64,000 nucleotides of DNA from Aminobacterium mobile DSM 12262 (GTDB lineage: Bacteria; Synergistota; Synergistia; Synergistales; Aminobacteriaceae): positions 361,969 through 425,968 of the forward strand of contig NZ_JAFZ01000002.1 in NCBI RefSeq assembly GCF_000526395.1, in the 5' to 3' direction. A program made the position numbers and the translations under genes. A model generated the notes under the pieces. That model ran no database searches and had not been told where the DNA came from. It saw nothing but the letters and a program-made list of their open reading frames with translations. The first letter of the stretch is position 1. The number at the start of each line of letters is the position of its first letter. This document shows, piece by piece, positions 35,901 to 44,770 of this stretch.

Positions 35901-35923
35901 GGGGCCTTGAGGCCCCATTTTTT
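35901..35923 (+). terminator. Rho-independent terminator of the small gene
   Basis: GGGGCC-TTGA-GGCCCC followed by ATTTTTT. Confidence 0.9.
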
Positions 35924-35977
35924 ATGCCTTTCTTCATTCTTGAGTACATGTTTTTCAATTTTTTTTCAGAAAAACGT

Positions 35978-36006
35978 TTGCTAGTAACCTAAAGTTGAGT
36001 TATAAT
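35978..36006 (+). promoter_or_regulatory. Promoter of the amino-acid ABC operon
   Basis: -35 TTGCTA (35978-35983), 17-base spacer, perfect -10 TATAAT (36001-36006). Confidence 0.6.
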
Positions 36007-36034
36007 GCCCGCGTTAAACAGGAGGTGAAGATTA

Positions 36035-36808
36035 TTGCAAACTGCAATAGAAGTAAAAAATTTACATAAATCCTTCGGAGACCTTCATGTGTTGCAAGGA
36101 GTCTCCATGTCTGTTAGTGAAGGAGAGGTCGTATCTGTCATCGGCCCGAGCGGCTCAGGGAAGAGTACGTTGGCCCGGTGTATTTGTCGTCTCGAAGATA
36201 TCAATGAAGGAGAGATTTACCTTTATGGGCAACGTGTCGACGGAGGGAAACACTCGAATAAAGAATTAGCGAGTCTTGTGGGAATGATCTTCCAGCAGTT
36301 TAACCTCTTTCCCCACCTTTCAGTTCTTGATAATATTACACTATGTCCTATTCAAATCAAGGGGATGAAAAAAAGCGATGCAGAGGAACTGGCTGTTCGT
36401 CTTCTGGAACGAGTAGGGCTCGGAGATAAAGTTCAAGCCAAACCTGCACAGCTTTCTGGAGGGCAACAACAACGGGTAGCCATAGCTAGGGCTCTGGCTA
36501 TGCAGCCTAAAATTATGCTTTTTGATGAACCTACCAGTGCTCTTGACCCTGAGCTTGTAGGCGAAGTGCTTGATGTTATAGCACAGCTCGCCGAGACAGG
36601 AATGACTATGATGATTATTACCCATGAAATGACATTTGCCAAAGAGGTCTCTGATAAAATTGTCTTCATGGCTGATGGGAATATAGTGGAAGAGGGAACC
36701 CCCAGTGATATTATGACGAGGCCTTCTCACCCAAGGACGCAAGCATTTTTACAGCGCATGCTTGCCCATTTCGGAGAAGAAATACCTGAACGGGGAGGCG
36801 AATGTTAA
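36035..36808 (+). CDS. Polar amino-acid ABC transporter ATP-binding protein
   Basis: 257 residues, GlnQ/HisP type: Walker [10 protein letters not shown] near 38-46, Q-loop FQQFNLFPH, signature LSGGQQQR and Walker [13 protein letters not shown], plus the D-loop and switch HEM. The start is a TTG at 36035 after AGGAGGTGA. It is followed directly by the permease. No substrate-binding protein is in the window, so the binding protein must be encoded elsewhere. Confidence 0.95.
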   Translation: MQTAIEVKNLHKSFGDLHVLQGVSMSVSEGEVVSVIGPSGSGKSTLARCICRLEDINEGEIYLYGQRVDGGKHSNKELASLVGMIFQQFNLFPHLSVLDNITLCPIQIKGMKKSDAEELAVRLLERVGLGDKVQAKPAQLSGGQQQRVAIARALAMQPKIMLFDEPTSALDPELVGEVLDVIAQLAETGMTMMIITHEMTFAKEVSDKIVFMADGNIVEEGTPSDIMTRPSHPRTQAFLQRMLAHFGEEIPERGGEC

Positions 36809-37461
36809 TGACCCTGGATTTTACGGCTATTACTCCATATTGGCACATGTTTTTGACGGGGGCATCCATCACGGTAAAAGCTTCTATGTTAGCTGTGATC
36901 TTTGGAGCCATTATAGGCGTGTTTGTAGGAGCTTTACGGGTTGTACCCTTCACACCCTTAAAATCTTTAGCAGCAGCCTATATTTATGTAATACGAGGAA
37001 CACCCCTTTTAATTCAGCTTTTCCTCATCTATTTTGGATTACCCTCCCTTGGCATTAATTTACCCGCTTTTGCTGCCGGGATTATTGGACTCTCCATCAA
37101 CTCTGCAGGATATGTTGGAGAAATTGTTCGAGGTGGGATAGAGGCAGTCCCCAAGGGACAATGGGAAGCAGCAAAAGTATTAGGTCTTTCTTATCTGGGG
37201 ACTATGCGCTATATTATTCTGCCTCAAGCCATACGGAATATGCTTCCAGCTTTCGGGAATGAATTCGTAACACTTATAAAAGAATCGTCACTTCTATCTA
37301 CATTGGCCATCGCCGATTTGACCATGGTAGGGCAACAAGTTCGAAGCGTTACGTATGCATCTTTTGAGACATTTATAATGGTAGGTCTTATCTACCTTTT
37401 CCTCACCAGCTTTACAAGCCTGGGTCTCCAGTTTTTGGAGAAACGCTGGCAAGTCCGATAA
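36808..37461 (+). CDS. Polar amino-acid ABC transporter permease (HisM/GlnP type)
   Basis: About 217 residues, five membrane segments and the EAA-type cytoplasmic loop GGIEAVPKGQWEAAKVLGLS typical of the His/Glu/Gln/Arg permeases. The ATG at 36808 overlaps the ATPase stop (TAATG) and follows GGGAGG at nine bases; an ATG at 36802 is also in frame. It should form a homodimer with the ATPase. Confidence 0.95.
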   Translation: MTLDFTAITPYWHMFLTGASITVKASMLAVIFGAIIGVFVGALRVVPFTPLKSLAAAYIYVIRGTPLLIQLFLIYFGLPSLGINLPAFAAGIIGLSINSAGYVGEIVRGGIEAVPKGQWEAAKVLGLSYLGTMRYIILPQAIRNMLPAFGNEFVTLIKESSLLSTLAIADLTMVGQQVRSVTYASFETFIMVGLIYLFLTSFTSLGLQFLEKRWQVR

Positions 37462-37466
37462 GAGAT

Positions 37467-37506
37467 AAAATAGGGGAAGGAACATTGCAATTCCTTCCCC
37501 TATTTT
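37467..37506. terminator. Bidirectional terminator
   Basis: AAAATAGGGGAAGGAA pairs with its complement (37491-37506) around an 8-base loop, between the ABC operon and the convergent hypothetical gene; T-rich on both sides. Confidence 0.88.
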
Positions 37507-37508
37507 GT

Positions 37509-38429
37509 TTAGTTCGGATACGTAGTAGCCTGTCTTTTTCTGCCATAATACTCCATTTCCCTCATCGCTTCCCGAGCTTCTAAATACCCCCACGACGCAG
37601 ATATAATCTCCCGTATTGACAACTTTCCTTTTTCCCTCAGCTCATTCCACAAAGGCAAGGGCAGATAAAGCCACACACGGAAGATGGTTTCAGTTTTATC
37701 CAAAGATTGTTCCGATAAAATAAGGTATCCAGTTCGACTAAAGAGAACTACCGGGCGAGAACGTTGAGACGTCATGCGCTGTAGATCATCAAGAGTGAAA
37801 GAGAGTGTTTCAAGCTCAGCCATATCCTTTCCTCCCGGCAAATCTGTAAGAGAAAACCAGATCTGGGGTTGATGACTCTGATCGCTAAAAGCACCTCCAG
37901 CACTCTTAAGCCATGTCTTAATTCGCGCTACTGAGGAATAATCATTTCGAGCTAAAGCGAAACGAACACCCCAATAGGCCTGTTTGACAGATTGGTCTCT
38001 TTCTATAAGTTCTAGAATAAAATGTTCATCTTGCAAGGTTTCTTCTGTTAAAAGATCGACCATGTCGTTACGAAGCAACCCTTTAAGAATGAGTATCGCT
38101 GGTACATGCTCGCCAGGAGGTTCCATCTGCCCTAACAAGCTCCTCCGAAGCTCGGACACTATCTCCGCACTAAGAAAAATAGTATGAAGGCTCTCTACAG
38201 CCAGAGAAAGGGGTTTATTTTGGTACAAAAAGACCTCAGTCATCTCCACATCCCCTAATTTGCCCCATACCCATTTTTCATCGTTAAGGATAGAGGAAGA
38301 TCCAATAAGGATCCTATTATATGGCAGGAGGAGAACGACCCGTGGAGCATCAGTTTTTGGAAGACCAGGCACTGTCATCGTATCCGGAAGCCTGACGATG
38401 TTGCCCGAAGACATCAGCTCATAGATCAC
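37509..38429 (-). CDS. Hypothetical protein
   Basis: 306 residues, soluble, no signal peptide. Mixed alpha/beta N-terminal part (to about 110), a helical middle (110-175, TEETLQDEHFILELIERD) and a C-terminal part ending in a basic segment RKRQATTYPN. The repeated RSRPVVLFSRTGYLI-like segment has no motif I know. GTG 38429 has a strong AGGAGGGGG nearby. Located downstream of the envelope genes, 49 bases after LpxL-like. Family not recognised. Confidence 0.68.
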   Translation of the reverse strand: MIYELMSSGNIVRLPDTMTVPGLPKTDAPRVVLLLPYNRILIGSSSILNDEKWVWGKLGDVEMTEVFLYQNKPLSLAVESLHTIFLSAEIVSELRRSLLGQMEPPGEHVPAILILKGLLRNDMVDLLTEETLQDEHFILELIERDQSVKQAYWGVRFALARNDYSSVARIKTWLKSAGGAFSDQSHQPQIWFSLTDLPGGKDMAELETLSFTLDDLQRMTSQRSRPVVLFSRTGYLILSEQSLDKTETIFRVWLYLPLPLWNELREKGKLSIREIISASWGYLEAREAMREMEYYGRKRQATTYPN

Positions 38430-38478
38430 TATTACCCCCTCCTTTCTCTAAAAAGCATACCACGAGGGAATAATCTTA

Positions 38479-39339
38479 TCAAGGTAAAGAGGTGTGCCAA
38501 CGTCGATGGAGCCAGAGCCACTGCTCCGGATGGCGATATACCATCTTCTCTATGACGGTATCGGCAGTAAGGGTAATAGCTTCTATTCTTTCTTTACGCT
38601 TCCCTTCCTCTGGAAGAAGCAGCGGAGGAGAGACAATGATTTGATGGTGAAAGGGAGCAATGCGATAAGAAATAACAGGCACAATGGGAACGTCAGCCAT
38701 AAGAGAAATAGCAGCCGGTCCGTTGACAGTAGAGCATTTTTTCCCTAAGAACGTTGAAGAAATGCCGGAAGGACCGCCATCCTGATCGGCAAGAAGACCA
38801 AGAAAAGCCCCCGATTGCACTAATCTCACAGCCTCTTTCATTATGAATCTCTTTTTAAGGGTTCGAAGTCCTACGCGAGAGCGGTATTCTTCAATTAAAT
38901 CTGCAATATCACTATCATCGGGATCTCGTACCACCGCATAGAGAGGGTATCCTCGCTGACAAAGCCATGCAGCCAACAACTCCCAGTTTCCCAAATGAGC
39001 TGTAAGAATGACCGCTCCTTTTTGCCGCATGAACAAGTCTTGGAGGATACTTTCTCCTTCTATATCTACAACCCAATCAAGAGCCTGACGGGGGTTATCT
39101 ACCAATACAAGATACTCCGAAAGCATCCAGGCTATATGATTGTACACACCTGAAAGAGTTTCATTACGCCAGCTTTCTGATGACGGGAAAGAGGAATTTT
39201 CCATATTAGAAAGTGCTACTCCCTTTCGAGGGGCAATAGAACACAAGAGACGATGAACTAGTTTGGCCATCGCTGTGGCACGCCAGCCTGGGGCAGCGCA
39301 CTTTTGAAATATTTTTAACAAAATAGAACCAGAGCTCAC
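38479..39339 (-). CDS. LpxL/HtrB-family lysophospholipid or lipid A acyltransferase
   Basis: 286 residues. The catalytic HxxxxE motif is TAHLGNWE (His115, Glu120). A second conserved block, LLADQDGG near 180, and a C-terminal QWLWLHRRW are typical of LpxL/LpxM acyltransferases, which add secondary acyl chains to lipid A. This supports a diderm envelope. The GTG start at 39339 overlaps the upstream stop (GTGA), so it is translationally coupled to it. Confidence 0.9.
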   Translation of the reverse strand: MSSGSILLKIFQKCAAPGWRATAMAKLVHRLLCSIAPRKGVALSNMENSSFPSSESWRNETLSGVYNHIAWMLSEYLVLVDNPRQALDWVVDIEGESILQDLFMRQKGAVILTAHLGNWELLAAWLCQRGYPLYAVVRDPDDSDIADLIEEYRSRVGLRTLKKRFIMKEAVRLVQSGAFLGLLADQDGGPSGISSTFLGKKCSTVNGPAAISLMADVPIVPVISYRIAPFHHQIIVSPPLLLPEEGKRKERIEAITLTADTVIEKMVYRHPEQWLWLHRRWHTSLP

Positions 39340-40244
39340 TTCAATGCACCATCCAGTTGAGAGTAAATTTTAAGAAGGGCGTCCACACTCTCTTGAGGCG
39401 TCCACACGTTAAGAAGGCAATTTCGGGCTTTTACAGCCGTGTTTTTCCCCTGAGAAGAGAAAGAAGAGAAAAGAATTTCTTCAAACAAAAGAGGGCCGTC
39501 AGAAGATTTCTGAACCCTCACATACCCTTCAGAGCCTAAAAGTCGGTCGAGAAAGGCAGAAGGGGGGCTCAAAACGGGAACACCGAGAATAGAAGCTTGT
39601 GCTGCCAGCAAAGCCAAAGAGGGGTGATCTGATAAAAGCAACAACACTCCCCCTCTCTGACCCATAAGCGGCAATATATATGAAGAGTGAGAAAGAGTTT
39701 TTCCAGGCCACTCTTGCTGTTTGGGAAATGGCACTTTAAAAATGGGCATATTTTGGTTCAAGAGGATAGATAACCAATAGCCAGTTGCTTCATTAGGGAC
39801 GCCGGCTATAAAAAGAGCCGGTGCCCCGCTACATTTAAAACCCTCTTCAGCTAAAGCCCATGAAATTTTTGATTCAAAAGCAGGTGGTATAAAAAAACTT
39901 TTTTGGGAAAGCCCCCGGTAAGAGGCCTTCAATCCGCTCGTGCTCTGAATCGTTTTGGCGTGGACACCAACAAGAGGCCACCAGGGAGGTGGTGTCCCCC
40001 ATACATGCCAAATCCTTCCCTTCGTCGCAAACAGCAACGCTTTATCTCTCCATGAGAGAGAGGACCATAATTCTGGCGTTGAGAAATCTAACCATTGGTC
40101 ATTTTTAAGAGCAAAGAACCTGAAGTAAGGTAAACGCCCCCGAAGCTCTCTCACAAGGGAACCAATGACTGCCAATTCCCAAACAGGCAGAGAGCTTGTA
40201 AGAAGCCAAACAAGAGAGTCCCCACACATGTTCACACGCAACAC
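39336..40244 (-). CDS. Hypothetical protein, possible envelope glycosyltransferase
   Basis: 302 residues. The N-terminal region has aromatic WHVWGTPPPWWPLVGVH and the C-terminal one has a Rossmann-like SDHPSLALLAAQASILGVPVLSPPSAF segment, reminiscent of the donor-sugar half of GT-B glycosyltransferases. The donor-binding ExxxxE signature is not clear. Coupled by a 4-base overlap to the LpxL-like gene, which supports a role in glycolipid assembly. Nine bases downstream of tyrS. Confidence 0.6.
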   Translation of the reverse strand: MLRVNMCGDSLVWLLTSSLPVWELAVIGSLVRELRGRLPYFRFFALKNDQWLDFSTPELWSSLSWRDKALLFATKGRIWHVWGTPPPWWPLVGVHAKTIQSTSGLKASYRGLSQKSFFIPPAFESKISWALAEEGFKCSGAPALFIAGVPNEATGYWLSILLNQNMPIFKVPFPKQQEWPGKTLSHSSYILPLMGQRGGVLLLLSDHPSLALLAAQASILGVPVLSPPSAFLDRLLGSEGYVRVQKSSDGPLLFEEILFSSFSSQGKNTAVKARNCLLNVWTPQESVDALLKIYSQLDGALK

Positions 40245-40252
40245 CGCCGAAG

Positions 40253-41536
40253 CTAATGTTTCACTTCCAGAAGATGGAATCGCTTCTTGCCAAGTCTCAC
40301 AAAAACAAAACGCTCTGCTATAAGATGCTCCTCATCTATTACGGTGTTTTCGTCAGAAACTCGTTCTCCATTAAGGTAGACTCCTCCACCTCGAATAAGA
40401 CGTCTAACTTCTCCCTTGCTTTGACATGCTCCAGAAGAAGCCAAAACATCAACAAGAGAAAGTGGCAACCTTTCCGTTATCATGCTGCTAGGAACTTCTC
40501 CTGCCAGCATCTCCATAAGCTCTCCCGTCATTTCATCGTGGGACACATCTCCACCAAAGAGAATCTCACTGGCTTGACGAACAGTTTCTGCTGCGTGAGT
40601 GCCGTGGACAAGAGAGGTTACTTCCCATGCTAGCCTTTTCTGAGCCTCCCGCTGCTCTGGTGACTGTTCATGCTTCTTCATGATGTCATGAATCTCTTCT
40701 AGAGGAAGGAAAGTAAAGAACCGTAACAGACGATCTACCATTTCGTCCTCGGTATTGATCCAGAACTGGTAGAAACGGTATGGGGACGTTCGCTTCGGGT
40801 CAAGCCATACCGCACCGCCCTCTGTTTTACCAAACTTGGTTCCCGAGGAATTCAATAGTAAGGGGTTCGTCCAACCAAAAACCTGGTCTCCTGTACATTT
40901 TCGAATTAAATCAATACCTGAAACGATATTCCCCTGCTGATCGTTCCCGCCCATTTGCACACGACACTTGTAGGTCTTTAGAAGATGCATAAAATCGTAA
41001 GCTTGCAGAAGTGTATAAGAAAACTCTGTGTAGGAGATACTTTTTTCTGGGTCCGCCAATCTTGATTTCACATGTTCTTTGTTAATCATATAATTAACAG
41101 AAAAATATTTTCCCACGTCTCGCAGGAAATCAAGGACAGTTATATGCTGCAGCCAATCGTAGTTATTTACGATAATTGCCGAATTCTCGCCACAATCAAA
41201 ATTCATAAAATGTTCGAGTTGTTTCCGTACACCCTCTATGTTTTTTCTCACCATATCGGGAGAAAGGAGATTACGTTCCTTGCTTTTTCCTGAAGGATCT
41301 CCAATCATACCTGTCCCACCACCAGCAAGACAGATCGGGCGATGGCCTAAGCGTTGAAGCCAGCTCAATGTCATAATAGGGATCAAATGGCCTACGTGAA
41401 GACTGTCTGCCGTAGGATCGAAACCCACATATGCCGTGAGCATCTCTTTACTATTAAACAAGTCTTCCAATTCTTCTGGATGACTGCTCCATTCGATTAG
41501 ACCCCGTTCCTGAAGAACGTGGAAAGCATTTTCCAT
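40253..41536 (-). CDS. tyrS: Tyrosine--tRNA ligase
   Basis: 427 residues. HIGH-type motif HVGHL near residue 47; KMSKS-type loop KFGKTEGG near 233; a C-terminal S4 domain (about 345-427). This is the TyrRS form with KFGKT. RBS AGGAGG precedes ATG 41536. The upstream gap is only 24 bases, so there is no room for a T-box leader; it is probably transcribed with the upstream hypothetical gene. Confidence 0.97.
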   Translation of the reverse strand: MENAFHVLQERGLIEWSSHPEELEDLFNSKEMLTAYVGFDPTADSLHVGHLIPIMTLSWLQRLGHRPICLAGGGTGMIGDPSGKSKERNLLSPDMVRKNIEGVRKQLEHFMNFDCGENSAIIVNNYDWLQHITVLDFLRDVGKYFSVNYMINKEHVKSRLADPEKSISYTEFSYTLLQAYDFMHLLKTYKCRVQMGGNDQQGNIVSGIDLIRKCTGDQVFGWTNPLLLNSSGTKFGKTEGGAVWLDPKRTSPYRFYQFWINTEDEMVDRLLRFFTFLPLEEIHDIMKKHEQSPEQREAQKRLAWEVTSLVHGTHAAETVRQASEILFGGDVSHDEMTGELMEMLAGEVPSSMITERLPLSLVDVLASSGACQSKGEVRRLIRGGGVYLNGERVSDENTVIDEEHLIAERFVFVRLGKKRFHLLEVKH

Positions 41537-41560
41537 TGCACTTTTCCTCCTATACTTCCT

Positions 41561-43072
41561 TTATATATTTGAGTCGTTCTCAAGCGTTTCGCTCTTCGCG
41601 GGGAACGACCATCGTACATGCCCCTCGTGAATATTTGGCATAACTATAGATATTTCACCTACTTTTCGAAGGTTTGCAGCAATCTGAGCAAGCTCTTCAG
41701 CACTATGCCCTACTTCACTTCCCATTTTCCCCGCTAAAGCGGAAGCCCTTGCTATCATTTCCAAAGCTTCTGCCAAACGTTGACCGTCGCCATATAACCA
41801 CGCAAAAGCTTCAGAAGTCCCTTTGAGGGAAGGGATTACAATACTTGCCTTTCTCCCTTCCTTAACATCATTTTTCTGGATCACACCAAAGGCTGCCAAA
41901 TTATCATTTGCCACTCCTACAATAGTAAAGGGAATGTCTGTAGTTCCCCCTGCGGGGAATCCTTCAAGAGGATGAACAGAGGGAACAAGCATTCTCCATT
42001 CCTGATCCCAAAATGCTTCTGCTAATTTTTGCCCTACCGCACCTCGCTCTGGGAATTGGACAAGAAAACCAGGGAGGGTGAAAAAGAGGATTTTGCTGTT
42101 TCCCCCTACAGTTAAAGAAACTGGACCTTTCAGCAAGGAGAATAGTTCTTGCTGTGTTAGAGGGAAATCTGCTGATATTTCACTTAAGATCTCTTCTTCT
42201 ATAGGGAGCCCCTCCATGTTAGGAAGATTAATCCCTGCGGCAAAAACAAGAGGCTCAGGAATAATCATTCGATAATCCCATCGAGAAGTGGAAAGACTTC
42301 CCAAAATTTGAGATGGGATCAGAGCTTCAATTCCAGAAATTTTCCATTTAAACTCTCCCCGCTCGCTATTTTCTACCCATGACGCGTCTAAAGCACACGG
42401 GACGAGGGTAACATCAAAACCGTCCAAAGAAAGAAGCTGAGAAAGCAGGCCTCCATCATAAAAACGGAAGTGGTTTTTCCAGTCACGGCTCACTTTCCAA
42501 TCGGTTTTAAACTTCTCTTCTTCATTTTTTAGAATAATTTTCATATGACCCAAATCTTCTAGCGATGTGGAAAAAAGGGATAAACCACCATCTACAACAA
42601 CATAAAGAGAAGGCATATCTTTTCCCCAATCTAAGCGAGTCGTACCTTTTTCATCTCGAACCAAAGAAATAGCATCTTTCAAAGAAGACCATTCTTCGGG
42701 AATTGCTCCTTTTTCCAGACTCTGAGTTGTTGTAAGATTAAAAAGAGCCGCAGCGTAAAGGTGGGGCTGATTGTCTCGCCACGCAACAAGACACGCTCCC
42801 TGGCGAGAGTAGGAAAGAAACGGAGACACGGATTGAGTTACTTGCAGGAAAGGCCGAGCCTGCTCTGCTTCTTCCATAAGATCGCTGGGAATAGGAAAAG
42901 AAAAAACCTTCCCCTCTCCTTCTACGTATACATAAGGTGTAGACGCTTCAGGCGTTGGGATGGGTGCAGAAACAGTGCGCTGTTCAGGTTGCCTTCCTAT
43001 AAATAGAATAGCAAGCCCGATAATGACAAAACACGAAATGAAAGCACCCCAAAAATAAAGTCCTTTTCTCAT
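41561..43072 (-). CDS. Membrane-anchored hypothetical protein
   Basis: 503 residues: one N-terminal membrane segment (about 7-27, YFWGAFISCFVIIGLAIL), a proline-rich linker (TVSAPIPTPEASTP) and a large beta-rich extracytoplasmic domain with scattered DVTLVPCALDASWV and PLVFAAGINLP segments that suggest repeats. No enzyme motif. Upstream of tyrS by 24 bases. Family not recognised. Confidence 0.7.
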   Translation of the reverse strand: MRKGLYFWGAFISCFVIIGLAILFIGRQPEQRTVSAPIPTPEASTPYVYVEGEGKVFSFPIPSDLMEEAEQARPFLQVTQSVSPFLSYSRQGACLVAWRDNQPHLYAAALFNLTTTQSLEKGAIPEEWSSLKDAISLVRDEKGTTRLDWGKDMPSLYVVVDGGLSLFSTSLEDLGHMKIILKNEEEKFKTDWKVSRDWKNHFRFYDGGLLSQLLSLDGFDVTLVPCALDASWVENSERGEFKWKISGIEALIPSQILGSLSTSRWDYRMIIPEPLVFAAGINLPNMEGLPIEEEILSEISADFPLTQQELFSLLKGPVSLTVGGNSKILFFTLPGFLVQFPERGAVGQKLAEAFWDQEWRMLVPSVHPLEGFPAGGTTDIPFTIVGVANDNLAAFGVIQKNDVKEGRKASIVIPSLKGTSEAFAWLYGDGQRLAEALEMIARASALAGKMGSEVGHSAEELAQIAANLRKVGEISIVMPNIHEGHVRWSFPAKSETLENDSNI

Positions 43073-43152
43073 TTTTCTCCCTCCCAGCTATGGAAATCAA
43101 CCTTTCTATCATAGACTTAAAAGAGCAACATGACCAGAAAGGGGATAATATT

Positions 43153-44769
43153 TTATACTTCTTTCTCCTCAAATATGCCAGTTTTCTGTTCAGCTGTTTC
43201 TAACAAAACAATCGTAGACTGAAGGAGAGGCAAAAGAGGTTCCGGTTCCTTCACTTCCTCTGATTTTGCCCGAATAGAAGCTGCCAGCTCTACTATATCG
43301 GTGAGAAGATCATTCATCTGATCCAGACTCTTTATGCGCGGGACAGCTGCCGGAATTGAGATGGATGTCTCTATGCCCTTAAGTGGCGTAAGCTCGAACT
43401 CTTCTCCCACTACTGGCGCCATGGCTTGCAGGCCTCTTTCCTTAAGAGCTCCTACGAGAGCCATAGAAGATTTCGGCTCTCCATGGGTAATAAAGAAAAC
43501 AGGGCGGTTCTCAAAATTTCCTGCCCATGCAAGAAGGTCGTTTTTATCTCCATGAGCGGAAAAACCATTGATCGTATGAAGTTTTGCTTTTACGTTCAAT
43601 TCTTCTCCTGCAATACGCAATGTTTTTTCCCCATCAACAAGTCGACGTCCGATTGTTCCGCGTGCTTGATACCCTACAAAAACCACTTGATTATGAGGAT
43701 CCCAAATGCCGTGTTTTAAATGATGAACTATACGGCCACCATTGCACATGCCGCTACCTGCCATTACTATCGCATGTTTTATGTCGTTAATTTGACGAGA
43801 ATCTTCGACGCTCTCTACATATTGAAGATGTTTTGGCGAGAAGGGGTCATCCCCTTCTTTTACATGTCCTTGTATTTCTCGCGACAGAAGACTTAAGTGG
43901 TGATTATAAATTTCAGTCGCTTTCACTCCCATAGGAGAATCGAAAAATATAGGAACACCATCTCGAAGAATCCCCTCTTTTTGAAGGAGCATCAGCTCAA
44001 AAAGAATACGTTGTGCTCGATCAACAACAAAAGTGGGTATCATCACTTTTGCCCTAGATCTTAAAGCCTCTTTGATAACACTACGAAATTCAGCTCGTGT
44101 CTCATCGTTAGAGCGGTGGAGCCGATCTCCGTAGGTCGATTCTATGACTACATAATCTGCCCGAGAAATAATGGCAGGATTTCTCTCCATAACCGTCTCT
44201 TGCGGTCCGAGATCGCCGCTAAAAACAATCTTTACCTCATCTCCATCCTCTTGCAACCATATTTCGAGAATAGCGCTGCCAAGGATATGTCCGGCATCTC
44301 TAAATCTCACGGAAATATGAGGAGCCACTTCTATCTTATCATCGTATGTAGCAGGAGAGAGCAATTGGGAAGCTCTTTCTGCATACTCCTGAGTATAGAG
44401 AGGTTCTACAGGTGGAAGACCTTTTCTGGCATTTTTCCTCGTCTTCCATTCTGCTTCTTCCTTCATAAGCCTTACAGAATCTTGCCATAAGACATTCACC
44501 AGTTCTACAGTAGGAAGAGTAGCCCATATTTTTCCTTTAAACCCTCTTTGGACAAGGAGGGGTACGCGTCCAGAGTGATCAATATGAGCATGGGTAAGAA
44601 GAACAGCGTCGATACTTGATGGCACAAAGTCAAATTCACTTCTGTTCTTCGTATCCTCTCCCCTACCCTGATACATTCCACAATCTACTAGAATTCGGCT
44701 TTTCCCACATTCGATCAAATAGTTAGAACCAGTAACTTCTCCTGCAGCACCTAGAACCTTTAATCTCAT
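43153..44769 (-). CDS. Beta-CASP metallo-beta-lactamase-fold nuclease
   Basis: 538 residues from ATG 44769. Zinc motifs HAHIDH (60-65), DAGHILGSA near 160 and SGDLG near 185; beta-CASP motif A ESTYGDR and motif B GFSAHGD in NGFSAHGD near 405. This layout fits YSH1/CPSF73-type or RNase J-like RNA-processing enzymes (COG1236). The start overlaps the histidine kinase stop by 2 bases. A C-terminal ~70 residues are helical. Third gene of the two-component operon. Confidence 0.9.
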   Translation of the reverse strand: MRLKVLGAAGEVTGSNYLIECGKSRILVDCGMYQGRGEDTKNRSEFDFVPSSIDAVLLTHAHIDHSGRVPLLVQRGFKGKIWATLPTVELVNVLWQDSVRLMKEEAEWKTRKNARKGLPPVEPLYTQEYAERASQLLSPATYDDKIEVAPHISVRFRDAGHILGSAILEIWLQEDGDEVKIVFSGDLGPQETVMERNPAIISRADYVVIESTYGDRLHRSNDETRAEFRSVIKEALRSRAKVMIPTFVVDRAQRILFELMLLQKEGILRDGVPIFFDSPMGVKATEIYNHHLSLLSREIQGHVKEGDDPFSPKHLQYVESVEDSRQINDIKHAIVMAGSGMCNGGRIVHHLKHGIWDPHNQVVFVGYQARGTIGRRLVDGEKTLRIAGEELNVKAKLHTINGFSAHGDKNDLLAWAGNFENRPVFFITHGEPKSSMALVGALKERGLQAMAPVVGEEFELTPLKGIETSISIPAAVPRIKSLDQMNDLLTDIVELAASIRAKSEEVKEPEPLLPLLQSTIVLLETAEQKTGIFEEKEV

Positions 44770-44770
44770 T

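Noticed and set aside
41537..41560. T-box riboswitch in front of tyrS
   Set aside because: Only 24 bases separate tyrS from the upstream gene, and no T-box sequence is seen.
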